This document shows positions 16,705 through 26,141 of a DNA stretch of 64,000 nt, in pieces (positions within the stretch are counted from its first letter, which is position 1; each line of letters opens with the position of its first letter). Source of the DNA: UBA6197 sp047638075 (GTDB lineage Bacteria; Pseudomonadota; Alphaproteobacteria; Rhodobacterales; Rhodobacteraceae); the NCBI RefSeq assembly GCF_047638075.1, contig NZ_JBLJBV010000001.1, positions 49,742 to 113,741 of the forward strand, written 5' to 3'. Under the pieces are notes generated by a model. The model saw only the letters and a program-made list of their open reading frames with translations, made no database searches and was not told where the DNA came from. The position numbers were made by a program, and so were the translations under genes.

Positions 16705-18888
16705 TCAGGACTTTTTCGAATAATCGTAGCGGGTATTGTAGCTGTAGCTATAGGAATAGCCCGCCTTGGCACGTTTAGGGTCAAAGCCGTTCAGAACAGC
16801 CCCAATCGGGCGCACACTCGATGCCTTGAAGGTATTCATCAGCGCGGTGATTTCGCCCACGGGCGTCACGTCATAGCGAATGACTGCAATTGTGGCCCCC
16901 GCTACACGCGAAATGATGACCGGGTCCGTCACCGCCAGAACCGGCGGGCAATCAAGCAGGGTCAGGTCAAACTCGCGGTCAAGATCTGCGATCAGATCAG
17001 GCAGGGAATTGCGCATCAACAGCTCGGACGGGTTCGGCGGAATGCGTCCGGCCGGCAGAAAGTAAAGTCCCGGCACCGGGCCCTCTATCAGCGCCTCATC
17101 CAGCGTGCATTGGCCGGAAAGGATTTCCGACAGGCCGGGGTTGCCCTTTGGCACGCCAAAATACTTGCGCAGTTGACCGCGGCGCAGATCGCAATCTATC
17201 AGACAGACCTTTTGCCCCGCTTGCGCCGAAACGACCGCAAGATTGGCACAGGTGAATGACTTTCCCGCACCCGGCGCGGTGCTGGTGATCGCCAAAGAGC
17301 GGGTGGTAGCATCCAGCATGCCAAAATGCAGGCTTGTGCGCAGCGAGCGAAGCGCCTCGACGGTAATATTGGTGGGGGTGGTCAGCGAGATCAGGGGTGT
17401 GTCACCGCCACGGGCGTTTTGTAAATCACCATCGGCAGAGTAGTTGAGCGTTGCAAAAACGGAAATTCCCAATTTTTCCAAATCTTCGGCACCTTGGATG
17501 CCCTTGCGCATCCAACCGTTCATCAGCACGAACAACAGCCCCGCAAGCAGCCCCAACACACCCGATAGCACAATGATCAGCCCCTTTTGTGGGGCGACGG
17601 GGCGGCTGGCGGTCTGGGCAAAGTCGATGATCCGCACATTGCCGATGGTAGAGGCCTTTAGCACGCGGACCTCTTGGGCGCGGGTCAAAAGCTGGGTGTA
17701 GATTTCCTGTGTCAGTTCAAAATCACGGGTCAGGTTCAGGATATCACGCTGAGTGGCGGGAAGCTGGGCAACTTCGCCGCGCAAATCGGCAAGTTTTGCC
17801 TCTAGTCGCGCGCGTTGGGTCAATAGTTGCTGATAGGTGGGGTGGTTGGTGGTGTAGAGTTGGCGCACCTTGTCTTCTTCGTTCTGCAACCGGCGCAGAT
17901 CGGCCTCAAGCGTACTGATCTGTTCCAAGAGGCTGGCAGTTTCAAAGCTGAGATCGACGGACATCTGCTGTTGTTTATAGCGGTTCAGGTTGGCCTCGGC
18001 GGTATCGACGCTGGCGCGGGCCTCGACCAGTTGATTTTCGATGAAGGTCAGGCTGCTTTCAGCCTCGGCGGCCGAGCGAGAGATATTTTGGCGCAGGTAT
18101 GCCTCGGTCACGGCGGCAAGGATGCGGCGGGCCTGTTCGGGGTCGGTCGCGGCGAACTGAATATCCAACATGCCCGACTGCCGCCCCCTTTCAGACACGG
18201 ATAGCGCGTCGCGCAGTTCCTTTATCAGCCGCTTCACGTCGCGTTGGGTGATGTCATAAACCCGGCCGGGCGGGGCGCTGATCGCCCCGATACGAATGGC
18301 AAAGCCGTGATCCTCAAGGCGCAGCATGGCCCCCACCTGAAGGTCATGTGTCACCCCATCCGGCGTGCGAAGGGTGGCGTTTTGGGGGCCAGACACGGCA
18401 AGGGCGATGGGTTTTTCTACCCAGTCGGGGGGCACTTGCAGAAAATCAATGCCGACCATTTCACCCGCCCGTGCGTATTGGCGCAGTAGGCCCAGTTGCG
18501 GCACCGGCAGATCAAAGCGCATCAACACCGACCCGATCAGCGGCGCGGTTCGGGGGGTGATTTCCCAATCCAGATGTTCCGCGGCAATGACCTGCCCCAG
18601 AATGAAGCGAGAGCGCAGGATCTCTATTTCCGTGATGGTGCGGGGATCGTTGCTAAGCAGATCGCTCATTTCCGTAGGCAGAGCAAGGATGCCGCTGCGC
18701 TCTTCCAGTTGCAAAAGCGCGTCGGCCTTGTAGGTGGGCGCGGCCAGCACCGCCACCAGCACCCCGACCGCCAGCGCAAGGCCGGTGGAAAGGGCAATCC
18801 AGTGTTTACCCTTCCACAGATTGGCGGCCATCAGAGCAAGGTCAACTTCGTCTTCCACGTCAGGTTGCGGGGGGCGTTGGTGTATCAT
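16705..18888 (-). CDS. wzc: Polysaccharide co-polymerase with BY-kinase domain (Wzc family)
   Basis: A 727-residue inner-membrane protein that controls chain length and export of surface polysaccharide. The Wzz-like part has membrane helices at about 31-50 and 438-460 with a periplasmic coiled-coil (about 265-385, EARASVDTAEANLNRYKQQ). The cytoplasmic bacterial tyrosine kinase has Walker A (STAPGAGKS, about 536-544), Walker A' (VCLIDCD, 561-567) and Walker B (LTLLDC, 642-647). The C terminus carries a cluster of six tyrosines between about 711 and 723 (YSYSYSYNTRYDY), the expected autophosphorylation tail. Its start overlaps the wzb stop by four bases. Confidence 0.95.
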   Translation of the reverse strand: MIHQRPPQPDVEDEVDLALMAANLWKGKHWIALSTGLALAVGVLVAVLAAPTYKADALLQLEERSGILALPTEMSDLLSNDPRTITEIEILRSRFILGQVIAAEHLDWEITPRTAPLIGSVLMRFDLPVPQLGLLRQYARAGEMVGIDFLQVPPDWVEKPIALAVSGPQNATLRTPDGVTHDLQVGAMLRLEDHGFAIRIGAISAPPGRVYDITQRDVKRLIKELRDALSVSERGRQSGMLDIQFAATDPEQARRILAAVTEAYLRQNISRSAAEAESSLTFIENQLVEARASVDTAEANLNRYKQQQMSVDLSFETASLLEQISTLEADLRRLQNEEDKVRQLYTTNHPTYQQLLTQRARLEAKLADLRGEVAQLPATQRDILNLTRDFELTQEIYTQLLTRAQEVRVLKASTIGNVRIIDFAQTASRPVAPQKGLIIVLSGVLGLLAGLLFVLMNGWMRKGIQGAEDLEKLGISVFATLNYSADGDLQNARGGDTPLISLTTPTNITVEALRSLRTSLHFGMLDATTRSLAITSTAPGAGKSFTCANLAVVSAQAGQKVCLIDCDLRRGQLRKYFGVPKGNPGLSEILSGQCTLDEALIEGPVPGLYFLPAGRIPPNPSELLMRNSLPDLIADLDREFDLTLLDCPPVLAVTDPVIISRVAGATIAVIRYDVTPVGEITALMNTFKASSVRPIGAVLNGFDPKRAKAGYSYSYSYNTRYDYSKKS

Positions 18889-19334
18889 CCGCGGACCTCA
18901 CCACGCCCCAATCGGATGGCCCACGCGTCGGCGGCGTCAGATATCTGCTGAAAAATAGCCTCGTGAAACTGGGGCGAGCGCCGGTAGGGGTCGGCTATGC
19001 CGCGCGCACCGGTCCAGTGGTCAAACAGCATGACCCGGCCGGAAAGCTGCGGCGACTGGCGGGCGATCTCTTGTTTGTGGCGTGGTTCCATCACGAGGAT
19101 CAGGTCTTGCGCGGCGCCAAGCGCGGGGGTGAATTGACGCGCCGAATGATGCGCAAGATCAACCCCGTGGCGGGTGGCGGTGGCAAGGCTGACCGGATCG
19201 GCAGGTTGACCAACCAAAGCCGACAGGCCAGCCGACGAAACCGTCACCTGCGGAATTGCTGCCGCAATAAGACGTTCCCCCAAGGGCGAGCGGCAGATAT
19301 TTCCGACGCAGACGACAAGCACATGTTCGATCAT
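18885..19334 (-). CDS. wzb: Low-molecular-weight protein-tyrosine phosphatase (Wzb/Etp type)
   Basis: A 149-residue cytoplasmic phosphatase that removes phosphate from the tyrosine tail of the Wzc kinase, allowing assembly cycles. The P-loop is C9 to S16 (CVGNICRS), and the general acid is D115 in ADPYRRS. It lies between wza (13 bases upstream) and wzc (ATGA overlap), the order wza-wzb-wzc of Wzy-dependent capsule systems. Confidence 0.96.
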   Translation of the reverse strand: MIEHVLVVCVGNICRSPLGERLIAAAIPQVTVSSAGLSALVGQPADPVSLATATRHGVDLAHHSARQFTPALGAAQDLILVMEPRHKQEIARQSPQLSGRVMLFDHWTGARGIADPYRRSPQFHEAIFQQISDAADAWAIRLGRGEVRG

Positions 19335-19347
19335 GATTTCAACCCGC

Positions 19348-20415
19348 TCAATCCTTCACGCTATCACCGACCACCAACGCGTTGATGGTGGGAAGCAACC
19401 CGCTGATGACATCATTCCAGCGGGCCAGAGGCGATCGCACGACATAAACCACGTCGCGCGGCTCCAACGCAAAGCGGGTACCGATCAAGAGCCCGGTCGG
19501 AGAGCCGGTTTCAAGCTGAAACACGGTGATCCGGCCCTCAAGCAGGCGGAACACAAAGATGCCGCGGGTATCGGCACGTTTCTCATCCAGCCCGCCGGAA
19601 CGGGTGATGGCCTGAGTCAGCGAAATTGGTTCAAGCGACAGGTCGATCACGTCGGGCTTGTCGATCTGGCCCAACAGATACGCCTCTTGGGCAGTGCGGC
19701 GCGGGACGTTGACGACATCGCCGTTGCGCAGGGTTGGGTTATTGTGTGGCACCTGCCCCACCAAAAACCCCTCAAGGTCAACATTGTGCGGGCGGCCAGC
19801 ACGCTGCACGGTTACCCGCCGGGTGTCGGCGCTTTCGCGCAGGCCACCGGCGGCGTTGATCGCTTCGATCAGGGTCAGGGGAACGGTGGTCAGGTTCTGG
19901 CGGTTCGGGGTTGCGACCTCGCCCGCGACCACCACGCTTTGCGAATTGAACTCGGCCACGCGGACTTCGATTTGAGGGTTTGGAATGTAGTCGGCCAGAC
20001 GGGTGGTCAGATCGGCGCGGATCGTTTCGGGGGGAAGACCACGGGCGGCGACCTGACCGATGAAGGGATAAAAGAACGTGCCATCGGCCTGCACGCGAAA
20101 GCCGCTTTCCGCAGCGCTGCGCTTTTCCCCGGCGGGAAGGGTCAGTTCGGGATGGTCAAAGACGATCACGCTAAGCGTATCACCGGTGCCAACGCGGTAA
20201 TCCCAGCCCCTGCCTGCCGGAAGCGAACTGACGGCATGGCCCGCCGCCGGAGAGCTGAAGCTGGCGATATTGGTGGCATCAAGGCGGATGATCGTCACAT
20301 TTTCCGCAAGCGATTTTTGCGCCTGCTCCTCGACAGGAAAAGAGACGAACCCCCCGGCGCAAGCAGATAAAAACAGTAGCGGTGTGCATAGTGGGAAAAT
20401 GCGCAGATACGACAA
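19348..20415 (-). CDS. wza: Outer-membrane polysaccharide export lipoprotein (Wza family)
   Basis: A 355-residue lipoprotein with signal peptide and lipobox LSAC, acylated Cys at residue 19. It contains the poly-export domain (DYRVGTGDTLSVIVFDHPEL, then a segment around IGQVAARGLPP) and SLBB-type repeats (VVVAGEVATPNRQ, AYLLGQIDKP), and ends in an amphipathic segment that could form the outer-membrane barrel. It is the first gene of wza-wzb-wzc and is divergent from the head-spike genes across a 189-base AT-rich region. Confidence 0.95.
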   Translation of the reverse strand: MSYLRIFPLCTPLLFLSACAGGFVSFPVEEQAQKSLAENVTIIRLDATNIASFSSPAAGHAVSSLPAGRGWDYRVGTGDTLSVIVFDHPELTLPAGEKRSAAESGFRVQADGTFFYPFIGQVAARGLPPETIRADLTTRLADYIPNPQIEVRVAEFNSQSVVVAGEVATPNRQNLTTVPLTLIEAINAAGGLRESADTRRVTVQRAGRPHNVDLEGFLVGQVPHNNPTLRNGDVVNVPRRTAQEAYLLGQIDKPDVIDLSLEPISLTQAITRSGGLDEKRADTRGIFVFRLLEGRITVFQLETGSPTGLLIGTRFALEPRDVVYVVRSPLARWNDVISGLLPTINALVVGDSVKD

Positions 20416-20489
20416 GTCAACTCTCCCTTAGGTAGAGTTTTGTTAATCCAGTTTTTCCCTAATAAAAAGTATTAATAACCGCTTACCGC

Positions 20490-20499
20490 ATCAATCTAT
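20490..20499 (-). promoter_or_regulatory. Element shared with the yjbH upstream region
   Basis: The 10-mer ATAGATTGAT (minus strand) lies 75 bases before the wza start codon. The same 10-mer on the same strand is found 70 bases before yjbH (35204-35213). The similar distance to two export operons of one pathway suggests a common promoter or regulator element. The surroundings are AT-rich, so chance is possible. Confidence 0.35.
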
Positions 20500-20604
20500 A
20501 CGCTAGTCACTTTTCAACCCTGAGGGTGGACATTCTCGGACGAGTTCCAACCCGGTCCACTATGCCAGGCCGGGTAGGCCCTATGTCGAAAATGAGGAAA
20601 CCAG

Positions 20605-20871
20605 ATGAGCAATCCTTTCAAATCCCGCGCCCCTTCCTTGAACGGCCCTGCCACCGATATTGTGCCAGTCATTCCGAATGACGCCACCGACCTTGCGACA
20701 ACGGCGATCGCGCTGTTCATTGAAACCGCCGGGGCGCTAAGGATCGTTACCGTTGGCGGTCAGGAACGGGTGGTGAATGTCGATGACTTTTTCCTGCTGC
20801 CGGTAGGGGTGACGCGAGTGAAACAGACTGGCACCACGGCGTCGGGGATTCATGCGATGGTGTTGGCATGA
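20605..20871 (+). CDS. ghsA: GTA-type head spike base protein (RcGTA GhsA-like)
   Basis: An 88-residue protein whose features, TDIVPVIPNDATDL, VTVGGQERVVNVDDFFLLPVG and GTTASGIHAMVLA, match the small spike-base proteins typified by R. capsulatus rcc01079, which anchor head fibres on the gene transfer agent capsid. The stop overlaps the start of the next gene (ATGA). No other phage or GTA structural genes are in the window, which fits R. capsulatus, where these two genes are away from the main GTA cluster and beside capsule genes. A remnant phage origin is the alternative. Confidence 0.7.
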   Translation: MSNPFKSRAPSLNGPATDIVPVIPNDATDLATTAIALFIETAGALRIVTVGGQERVVNVDDFFLLPVGVTRVKQTGTTASGIHAMVLA

Positions 20872-22184
20872 TGGTCACGGCGCAGTTCAGCGCCTGCGCC
20901 AGAGCAATGCGCCCGCGTCGGTCCTGGCGCGCGGGGTATCGGGTGGGGGGCAGTTCGCCAGTTTTGCTGGCGGATTATGTTGAGGGGCGTTTTGGGGTCA
21001 AATCAGCGACTGATTTCGCGGCGCTGCACGGCTTTACCCGGGCCTCGGTGGGGGGGTGTGTTGATGACCGGGGACAGGTGACGGGGGCTGGGCCTGATAG
21101 CCCACGGTTCGATCATCATCCGGTCAGCGGGGCCTCGCTTGGGCTGTTGATCGAGGATGCCCGCAGCAATACGCTGACGTGGTCGCACGAAATCGACAAC
21201 CCCGGATGGGCCAAGGACAACGTGACGGTGCAGGCCAATGCCGCAGTTGCACCCGATGGCACGCTAAGCGCAGACAAGATTCTGGACACCGCCACGTTCG
21301 GCCACCACCGGGTCAAACAGTTCGGACTGGCGATCGAGGCGGGTAATGCCTATACGGCGTCGTTTTTTGCCAAAGGTGCGGGGCGTAATGTCTATGTCAC
21401 GTTGTTTGATGGCTCGGGTGCCTGGAACGCGGCTTGTCGGTTTGACCTGGAGGCGGGGGTTGCGGTGTCGCCCTCGGGAAGCACGCTGATTGGTGCGCAG
21501 ATGGAGCCTAGCGGGGATGGGTGGTTTCGCTGCGGGCTGTCGGTAAGAACGGTTGGCAACAGCAACAACGCGCAGGTCTTGATCAACGTCCTTGAAGGTC
21601 CGGCGATGTATGCGGGCGATGGTGTTTCGGGGGCGTATCTTTGGGGCGCGCAGTTGGAGGCGGGGCGGGCGGCGTCGTCCTACATCCCGACCGCAGCAAC
21701 AACAGCCACGCGCGCGGCTGACAAGGCCACTATCGCTTTGGGCGAGTGGTTCAACCCTACCGCCGGAACCCTGTTGCTGGAAGCAACGCTGCGACGCGGC
21801 ACGGCTGGGCGGTATCTTTGGTCCCTGAATGACGGCTTGCCGGGCGGAAATACCCTTGGGGTACGGTTCGCCCAAGCGGGCGACGGTGCGCTAGAGGCGG
21901 TTTCAATGTGCCAAGGTGTTGGCGAGGCGCAGATTGCCTTAGGCAGCGCGCCGGAATTTTCAGTGGCGCGTATCGCACTCAGCTATGATCAAAGTCGGAT
22001 TGCGGCCAGCCTGAACGGCAGTGCAGCGCAAACTCATACCGGGGTGTCGCCTGCGGGCAGCTATTCGGTGCTGCAACCCGGCGGATTGCTGGCGGCGGCG
22101 GGCAACATCCACCTGCGCCAGATCGGCTATTGGCCACATGCAATGGCCGATGACGCGGTGCAGGGACTGTCGGCGGCGCGTTGA
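20868..22184 (+). CDS. ghsB: GTA-type head spike fibre protein (RcGTA GhsB-like)
   Basis: A 438-residue protein with the phage head-spike-fibre pattern: FDHHPVSGASLGLLIEDARSN near residues 85-105, then a carbohydrate-binding-module-like domain (about 105-280) with WAKDNVTVQANAAVAPDGT and ASSYIPTAATTATRAAD, and a concanavalin/LamG-like C-terminal domain (about 285-430). In R. capsulatus the equivalent protein binds the polysaccharide capsule of recipient cells. The N-terminal 40 residues (rich in Arg) are unusual. It ends 24 bases before the stop of convergent rmlA. Confidence 0.68.
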   Translation: MMVTAQFSACARAMRPRRSWRAGYRVGGSSPVLLADYVEGRFGVKSATDFAALHGFTRASVGGCVDDRGQVTGAGPDSPRFDHHPVSGASLGLLIEDARSNTLTWSHEIDNPGWAKDNVTVQANAAVAPDGTLSADKILDTATFGHHRVKQFGLAIEAGNAYTASFFAKGAGRNVYVTLFDGSGAWNAACRFDLEAGVAVSPSGSTLIGAQMEPSGDGWFRCGLSVRTVGNSNNAQVLINVLEGPAMYAGDGVSGAYLWGAQLEAGRAASSYIPTAATTATRAADKATIALGEWFNPTAGTLLLEATLRRGTAGRYLWSLNDGLPGGNTLGVRFAQAGDGALEAVSMCQGVGEAQIALGSAPEFSVARIALSYDQSRIAASLNGSAAQTHTGVSPAGSYSVLQPGGLLAAAGNIHLRQIGYWPHAMADDAVQGLSAAR

Positions 22185-22212
22185 CGCAGGCATCGGGTTG
22201 CCCCCGCGTCAA
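22181..22212. terminator. Convergent hairpin built from both stop codons
   Basis: TTGACGC (22181-22187) and GCGTCAA (22206-22212) pair over 7 bp, with GGG/CCC able to pair inside the loop. The left arm contains the ghsB stop and the right arm the rmlA stop. There is no U-run on either side, so termination strength is uncertain. Confidence 0.4.
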
Positions 22213-23072
22213 AGGCGCAAAAGATAGGCACCATAGTCGTTTTTTCTATAGCGTTCAGCCTGCGCCTCCAGCTCGGCGCGGGTGATCCAGCCCAGTTCAA
22301 AGGCGATTTCCTCGGGGCAACCGGTCTGCAAACCCTGGCGCTGCTCCAAGGTGCGCACGAAGTTTCCGGCATCAAGAAGGCTTGCATGGGTGCCGGTATC
22401 CAGCCAGGCATAGCCGCGGCCCATACGTTCAACCGACAGGGCATCTTCGTTTAGATACATTTCCAGAAGGGTCGTGATCTCTAGCTCGCCGCGCGCCGAG
22501 GGGCGGACCTGGCGCGCGCGGGTGGACGCGGTGCCGTCAAGAAAATAGAGGCCCGTCACGGCGTAATGTGAGGGCGGCACCGGGGGCTTTTCGACAATCG
22601 CGCGGGCGCGGCCGCTGGGATCAAAGTCCACCACCCCATAGCGTTCCGGGTCAGACACGCGGTAGCCAAACACCGTGCCGCCTGTTGCCTTGGCATCCGC
22701 ACGCGCCAGCAGATCTGACAGGCCCTGCCCGAAGAAAATATTGTCGCCCAGCACCATGGCCGAGGGTGCACCGGCCAGAAAGTCTTCGGCCAAAAGGTAC
22801 GCCTGCGCCAACCCGTCGGGCGAAGCCTGCACGATCCAGGTAAACCGCAACCCCCATTGGCTGCCATCGCCCAGAAGGCGCTGAAACTGCAACTGGTCGT
22901 CGGGGGTGGTAATGATCGCAATATCGCGGATACCGGCCAGCATCAGCACCGAAATCGGGTAGTAGATCATCGGCTTGTCATAGATCGGCAAAAGCTGTTT
23001 TGAGATGCCCAGCGTGATCGGATAAAGCCGCGTCCCAGAGCCGCCCGCCAGAATGATACCTTTGCGCTGCAT
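22209..23072 (-). CDS. rmlA: Glucose-1-phosphate thymidylyltransferase
   Basis: A 287-residue nucleotidyltransferase making dTDP-glucose from dTTP and glucose-1-phosphate, the first step of dTDP-L-rhamnose synthesis. The signature GIILAGGSGTRLYPIT is at the N terminus, followed by KQLLPIYDKPMIYYP, VLGDNIFFG and the FELGWI C-terminal region. The start at 23072 follows a GGAAGGA site; a longer frame reaching 23168 would add a non-homologous leader. It is one base downstream of rmlD, the last gene of the polysaccharide operon. Confidence 0.97.
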   Translation of the reverse strand: MQRKGIILAGGSGTRLYPITLGISKQLLPIYDKPMIYYPISVLMLAGIRDIAIITTPDDQLQFQRLLGDGSQWGLRFTWIVQASPDGLAQAYLLAEDFLAGAPSAMVLGDNIFFGQGLSDLLARADAKATGGTVFGYRVSDPERYGVVDFDPSGRARAIVEKPPVPPSHYAVTGLYFLDGTASTRARQVRPSARGELEITTLLEMYLNEDALSVERMGRGYAWLDTGTHASLLDAGNFVRTLEQRQGLQTGCPEEIAFELGWITRAELEAQAERYRKNDYGAYLLRL

Positions 23073-23073
23073 C

Positions 23074-23925
23074 TCAGTTTCCTTCCAATTCCTGCAAAAC
23101 CTCGGCCAGCCCCAGCCGCCAATCCGGGCGCGCGATGCCAAACACCTGATCCAGCGCGCGGCAATCAAGCCGCGAATTCAGCGGGCGGCGGGCGGGTGTG
23201 GGGTAGTCGGAGGTGGGAATATCAATCACGTCAACCTGTCGTCCTGCCTGGGAAAAAATAGTTCGGGCGAAATCTGCCCATGATACGTCGGGGGTACCCG
23301 CATAGTGCCAAATGCCCGGCTTTCCACGCCCGTCAACCATTGCCGCGCCCATTTCCAGCAAGCTCTGGGCAACGGCACGGGCGGGTGTGGGGCCGCCGAT
23401 CTGATCGGCAACAATCGAAAGCTGCGAGCGGTTTTCCGAAAGACGCAGCATGGTTTTTACGAAATTGGCACCATGGGCGGAAAACACCCATGAGGTGCGC
23501 AAGATACCGTGCCGCCCGCCCGCATCCCGCACGCCCCGTTCACCGGCAAGCTTTGTGCGCCCATAGGCACCTAACGGCCCGGTGGGTGCATCGACAGCCC
23601 AAGGCGCCGCGCCCGAGCCATCAAAGACGTAATCCGTTGATATGTGCAAGAATACGGCCCCGGTCGCGGCTGCGGCCTTCGCCATAGCCGTGGGGGCGGC
23701 AGCGTTGACCAGATGGGCGGTGGGTTCGTCTTCCTCGGCGCGGTCTACGGCGGTGTAGGCGGCGGCGTTGATGATCAGACGCGCGCCGCTTTCGGCCACG
23801 GCGCGGGCGCAGGTGTCGGGGGCGGTCAGATCAGCCTCGGCGCGCCCCAGAAATCGGGCATTGGGGGCAAGGCGGCGCAGTTCCTGTGCGACTTGCCCGG
23901 TTTGACCAAACACCAGAATGCTCAT
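23074..23925 (-). CDS. rmlD: dTDP-4-dehydrorhamnose reductase
   Basis: A 283-residue short-chain dehydrogenase/reductase that reduces dTDP-4-keto-L-rhamnose to dTDP-L-rhamnose. NAD(P) motif [34 protein letters not shown] and the catalytic Y-x3-K in [11 protein letters not shown] are present. The start at 23925 overlaps the rmlB stop (ATGA). No rmlC (3,5-epimerase) is present in the window, so that step must be encoded elsewhere or the pathway here is incomplete. Confidence 0.95.
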   Translation of the reverse strand: MSILVFGQTGQVAQELRRLAPNARFLGRAEADLTAPDTCARAVAESGARLIINAAAYTAVDRAEEDEPTAHLVNAAAPTAMAKAAAATGAVFLHISTDYVFDGSGAAPWAVDAPTGPLGAYGRTKLAGERGVRDAGGRHGILRTSWVFSAHGANFVKTMLRLSENRSQLSIVADQIGGPTPARAVAQSLLEMGAAMVDGRGKPGIWHYAGTPDVSWADFARTIFSQAGRQVDVIDIPTSDYPTPARRPLNSRLDCRALDQVFGIARPDWRLGLAEVLQELEGN

Positions 23926-24962
23926 GACGCCACGCCAAGCCGGTTGCCGACGCCATCGCGCGCCAGCAACGGGCGCCACCATGCCTCATTTTTCAGATAC
24001 CACGCGACGGTTTGGGCAATTCCCTGTTCCAGCGTCACCGACGGGCGCCAGCCCAGTTCCGTGCGGATGCGGGTGGGGTCGATGGCATAGCGTTGGTCAT
24101 GGCCGGGACGGTCCGTCACAAAGGTGATCAGCCGGTCATGCGGCGCGGTTTGGGGGTGAAGGCGGTCCAGTGTTGTGCAGATCAGACGGACAAGGTCGAT
24201 GTTGCGGGCCTCATTCTCGCCGCCGATGTTGTAGGTGCGCCCGACCTGGCCGCGCGCCAGCACGGTCAGCAGCGCATCGGCATGATCTTCGACAAACAGC
24301 CAGTCGCGCACATTCGATCCGTCGCCGTAAACCGGGATCGGTTGCCCGGCAAGTGCCTTCAATATGACGACGGGGATCAGTTTTTCAGGAAAGTGGAACG
24401 GCCCGTAATTGTTGGAACAATTCGTCACCAATACCGGCAGGCCATAGGTTTCACCCCAAGCGCGCACCAAATGGTCCGACGCTGCCTTTGACGCGGAATA
24501 GGGCGACCGCGGATCATAGGGCGTGTCTTCGGTAAATTTTCCAGCCGCACCAAGCGAGCCGTAAACCTCATCGGTCGAGATGTGGTGAAAGCGAAACCCC
24601 GCAGGGCGGCCCCGCGCAAGCCAATAGGCACGCGCGGCCTCAAGCAGGTTGAAGGTGCCGGTGACGTTGGTGTCAATGAATGCGCCCGGTCCGTCGATCG
24701 AACGGTCCACATGGCTTTCCGCGGCCAGATGCATGACCGCATCAGGCGCACGGGTGGCAAAGACGCGCGCCACCCCAACACGGTCACGAATATCGACCTT
24801 TTCAAACGTATAACCCGGATCATCCGCCACGCTGGCGACATTTTCAAGACAGGCGGCATAGGTCAGCGCATCAAGGTTGACCACCTGATGCCCGGCCGTA
24901 ATCGCCTGACGCACCACCGCCGAACCGATGAACCCCGCGCCACCAGTAACCAGAATTTTCAT
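23922..24962 (-). CDS. rmlB: dTDP-glucose 4,6-dehydratase
   Basis: A 346-residue extended SDR enzyme that converts dTDP-glucose to dTDP-4-keto-6-deoxyglucose. Seen are [26 protein letters not shown], the STDEVYG segment with catalytic Asp-Glu, and [14 protein letters not shown] with the Tyr-Lys pair. The ATG at 24962 follows TTGGGGT; a TTG at 24974 is less likely. It follows the upstream glycosyltransferase by 75 bases in the same orientation. Confidence 0.97.
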   Translation of the reverse strand: MKILVTGGAGFIGSAVVRQAITAGHQVVNLDALTYAACLENVASVADDPGYTFEKVDIRDRVGVARVFATRAPDAVMHLAAESHVDRSIDGPGAFIDTNVTGTFNLLEAARAYWLARGRPAGFRFHHISTDEVYGSLGAAGKFTEDTPYDPRSPYSASKAASDHLVRAWGETYGLPVLVTNCSNNYGPFHFPEKLIPVVILKALAGQPIPVYGDGSNVRDWLFVEDHADALLTVLARGQVGRTYNIGGENEARNIDLVRLICTTLDRLHPQTAPHDRLITFVTDRPGHDQRYAIDPTRIRTELGWRPSVTLEQGIAQTVAWYLKNEAWWRPLLARDGVGNRLGVAS

Positions 24963-25037
24963 CGCATACCCCAAACAACCGTCTTATGTGGCACTTGCCC
25001 GACCCGAACCAACAAAGTCCCTGACAAGCCGCCGAAA

Positions 25038-26141
25038 TCATCTTTGTCCGATCAGGGCAAAATAGGCACCCCCGATCTTTTCCCATGTATAGCGCGCGCG
25101 GGCGATCCTGCCCATGTCTGCCCCGATCATCGCGGCAGACGGGGCGTCTATCAAGGGCAGGGTTTCGGAAAGCTCTGAAGATGTGGTGAAATACCGCGCC
25201 AGCCCTTCGGTCGTATGCCGATTGAAGGCGCAGCCATGCGCCAGTACCGGAATGGCGAAATGCATCATCTCGACCAGTGAGGGGTTTGTGCCCCCTGCCG
25301 AATGGCCGTGCACATATAGCCATGCACGGTCACGCAACGCGCGCAGGCGGGCGGGTTCGTAGACCGGATCCAGAAGGTGCAGGTTGGCCCGGCCCGCATA
25401 GGCCGCGCGCAGGCTGCGGCCATAGTCGCTGGCCGACCAGTTGCCCACAAAGACCAGGGGTTGGTCCGGCATTGCCGCAAAAGCCGCCAGAATCATCGCC
25501 ACGTTGTTTTCCGGCTCAATCCGGCACAGCGCCAGCGCGTATCGTTCGGGCAGTTGCGGATCGGCCGCAGCCTCGGGCGGGGTGGCCAGCGCATGATCAC
25601 CGCCGTAGGCAATGACATGGCAACCCGCGCCATAGGTCTGCGCCACATGATCAGCAATCGCCTGATTGTCAGCCACCACCACATCAGACCAGCGCACCGC
25701 CGCGCGTTCGGAAAGCCGCAAGATCAGCCGCGCCAATCCGCGCCACTTGTCGCGCTTCCATTCGACACCGTCGATATTGGTCACCACGCGCATCCGTCGC
25801 CCACGCGGGAACAGCCGCAAAAGCGGCAACGCCAGCGCCCCAGACACCCCCAGCAACAGCGCCGTATCAGTGCCGCGCCGTGCCGCATCAAACAGGGACC
25901 AGATATCATAGGGGATGCTTTGCACCCCATTCGCAGACAGAGGCAGATAGCGCAACCCGGCTGACAAAAACCGGCGCGGACGATCAGGATAGGCGCGCGC
26001 GCTGCAATAAACCGTCAGCCCCTCGGGGCGGCCCTGGCCCTGATGCTGGCGCACAATGTTTTCTGCCAGCGTCTCAAAGCCGCCGTAAACGCCCGGCACG
26101 CCAACGGTGCCCAGAATGGCAATCTGATGACATTTTCTCAT
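25038..26141 (-). CDS. DUF1972-type glycosyltransferase, probable rhamnosyltransferase
   Basis: A 367-residue GT4-type enzyme whose N terminus (ILGTVGVPGVYGGFETLAEN) is the DUF1972 signature shared with beta-1,4-rhamnosyltransferases of the WchF/Cps2T type. A Rossmann-like C-terminal donor domain follows, with YVHGHSAGGTNPSLVEMM as the nucleotide-sugar binding E-x7-E-type region. Rhamnose as donor agrees with rmlADB directly downstream. It overlaps the sulfotransferase stop by four bases. Confidence 0.85.
   Translation of the reverse strand: MRKCHQIAILGTVGVPGVYGGFETLAENIVRQHQGQGRPEGLTVYCSARAYPDRPRRFLSAGLRYLPLSANGVQSIPYDIWSLFDAARRGTDTALLLGVSGALALPLLRLFPRGRRMRVVTNIDGVEWKRDKWRGLARLILRLSERAAVRWSDVVVADNQAIADHVAQTYGAGCHVIAYGGDHALATPPEAAADPQLPERYALALCRIEPENNVAMILAAFAAMPDQPLVFVGNWSASDYGRSLRAAYAGRANLHLLDPVYEPARLRALRDRAWLYVHGHSAGGTNPSLVEMMHFAIPVLAHGCAFNRHTTEGLARYFTTSSELSETLPLIDAPSAAMIGADMGRIARARYTWEKIGGAYFALIGQR

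Noticed and set aside
20605..22184. Interpretation as part of a prophage
   Set aside because: No integrase, terminase, capsid, portal or lysis genes flank it, and no att-like repeats were seen; the two genes alone fit the unlinked GTA spike pair better.
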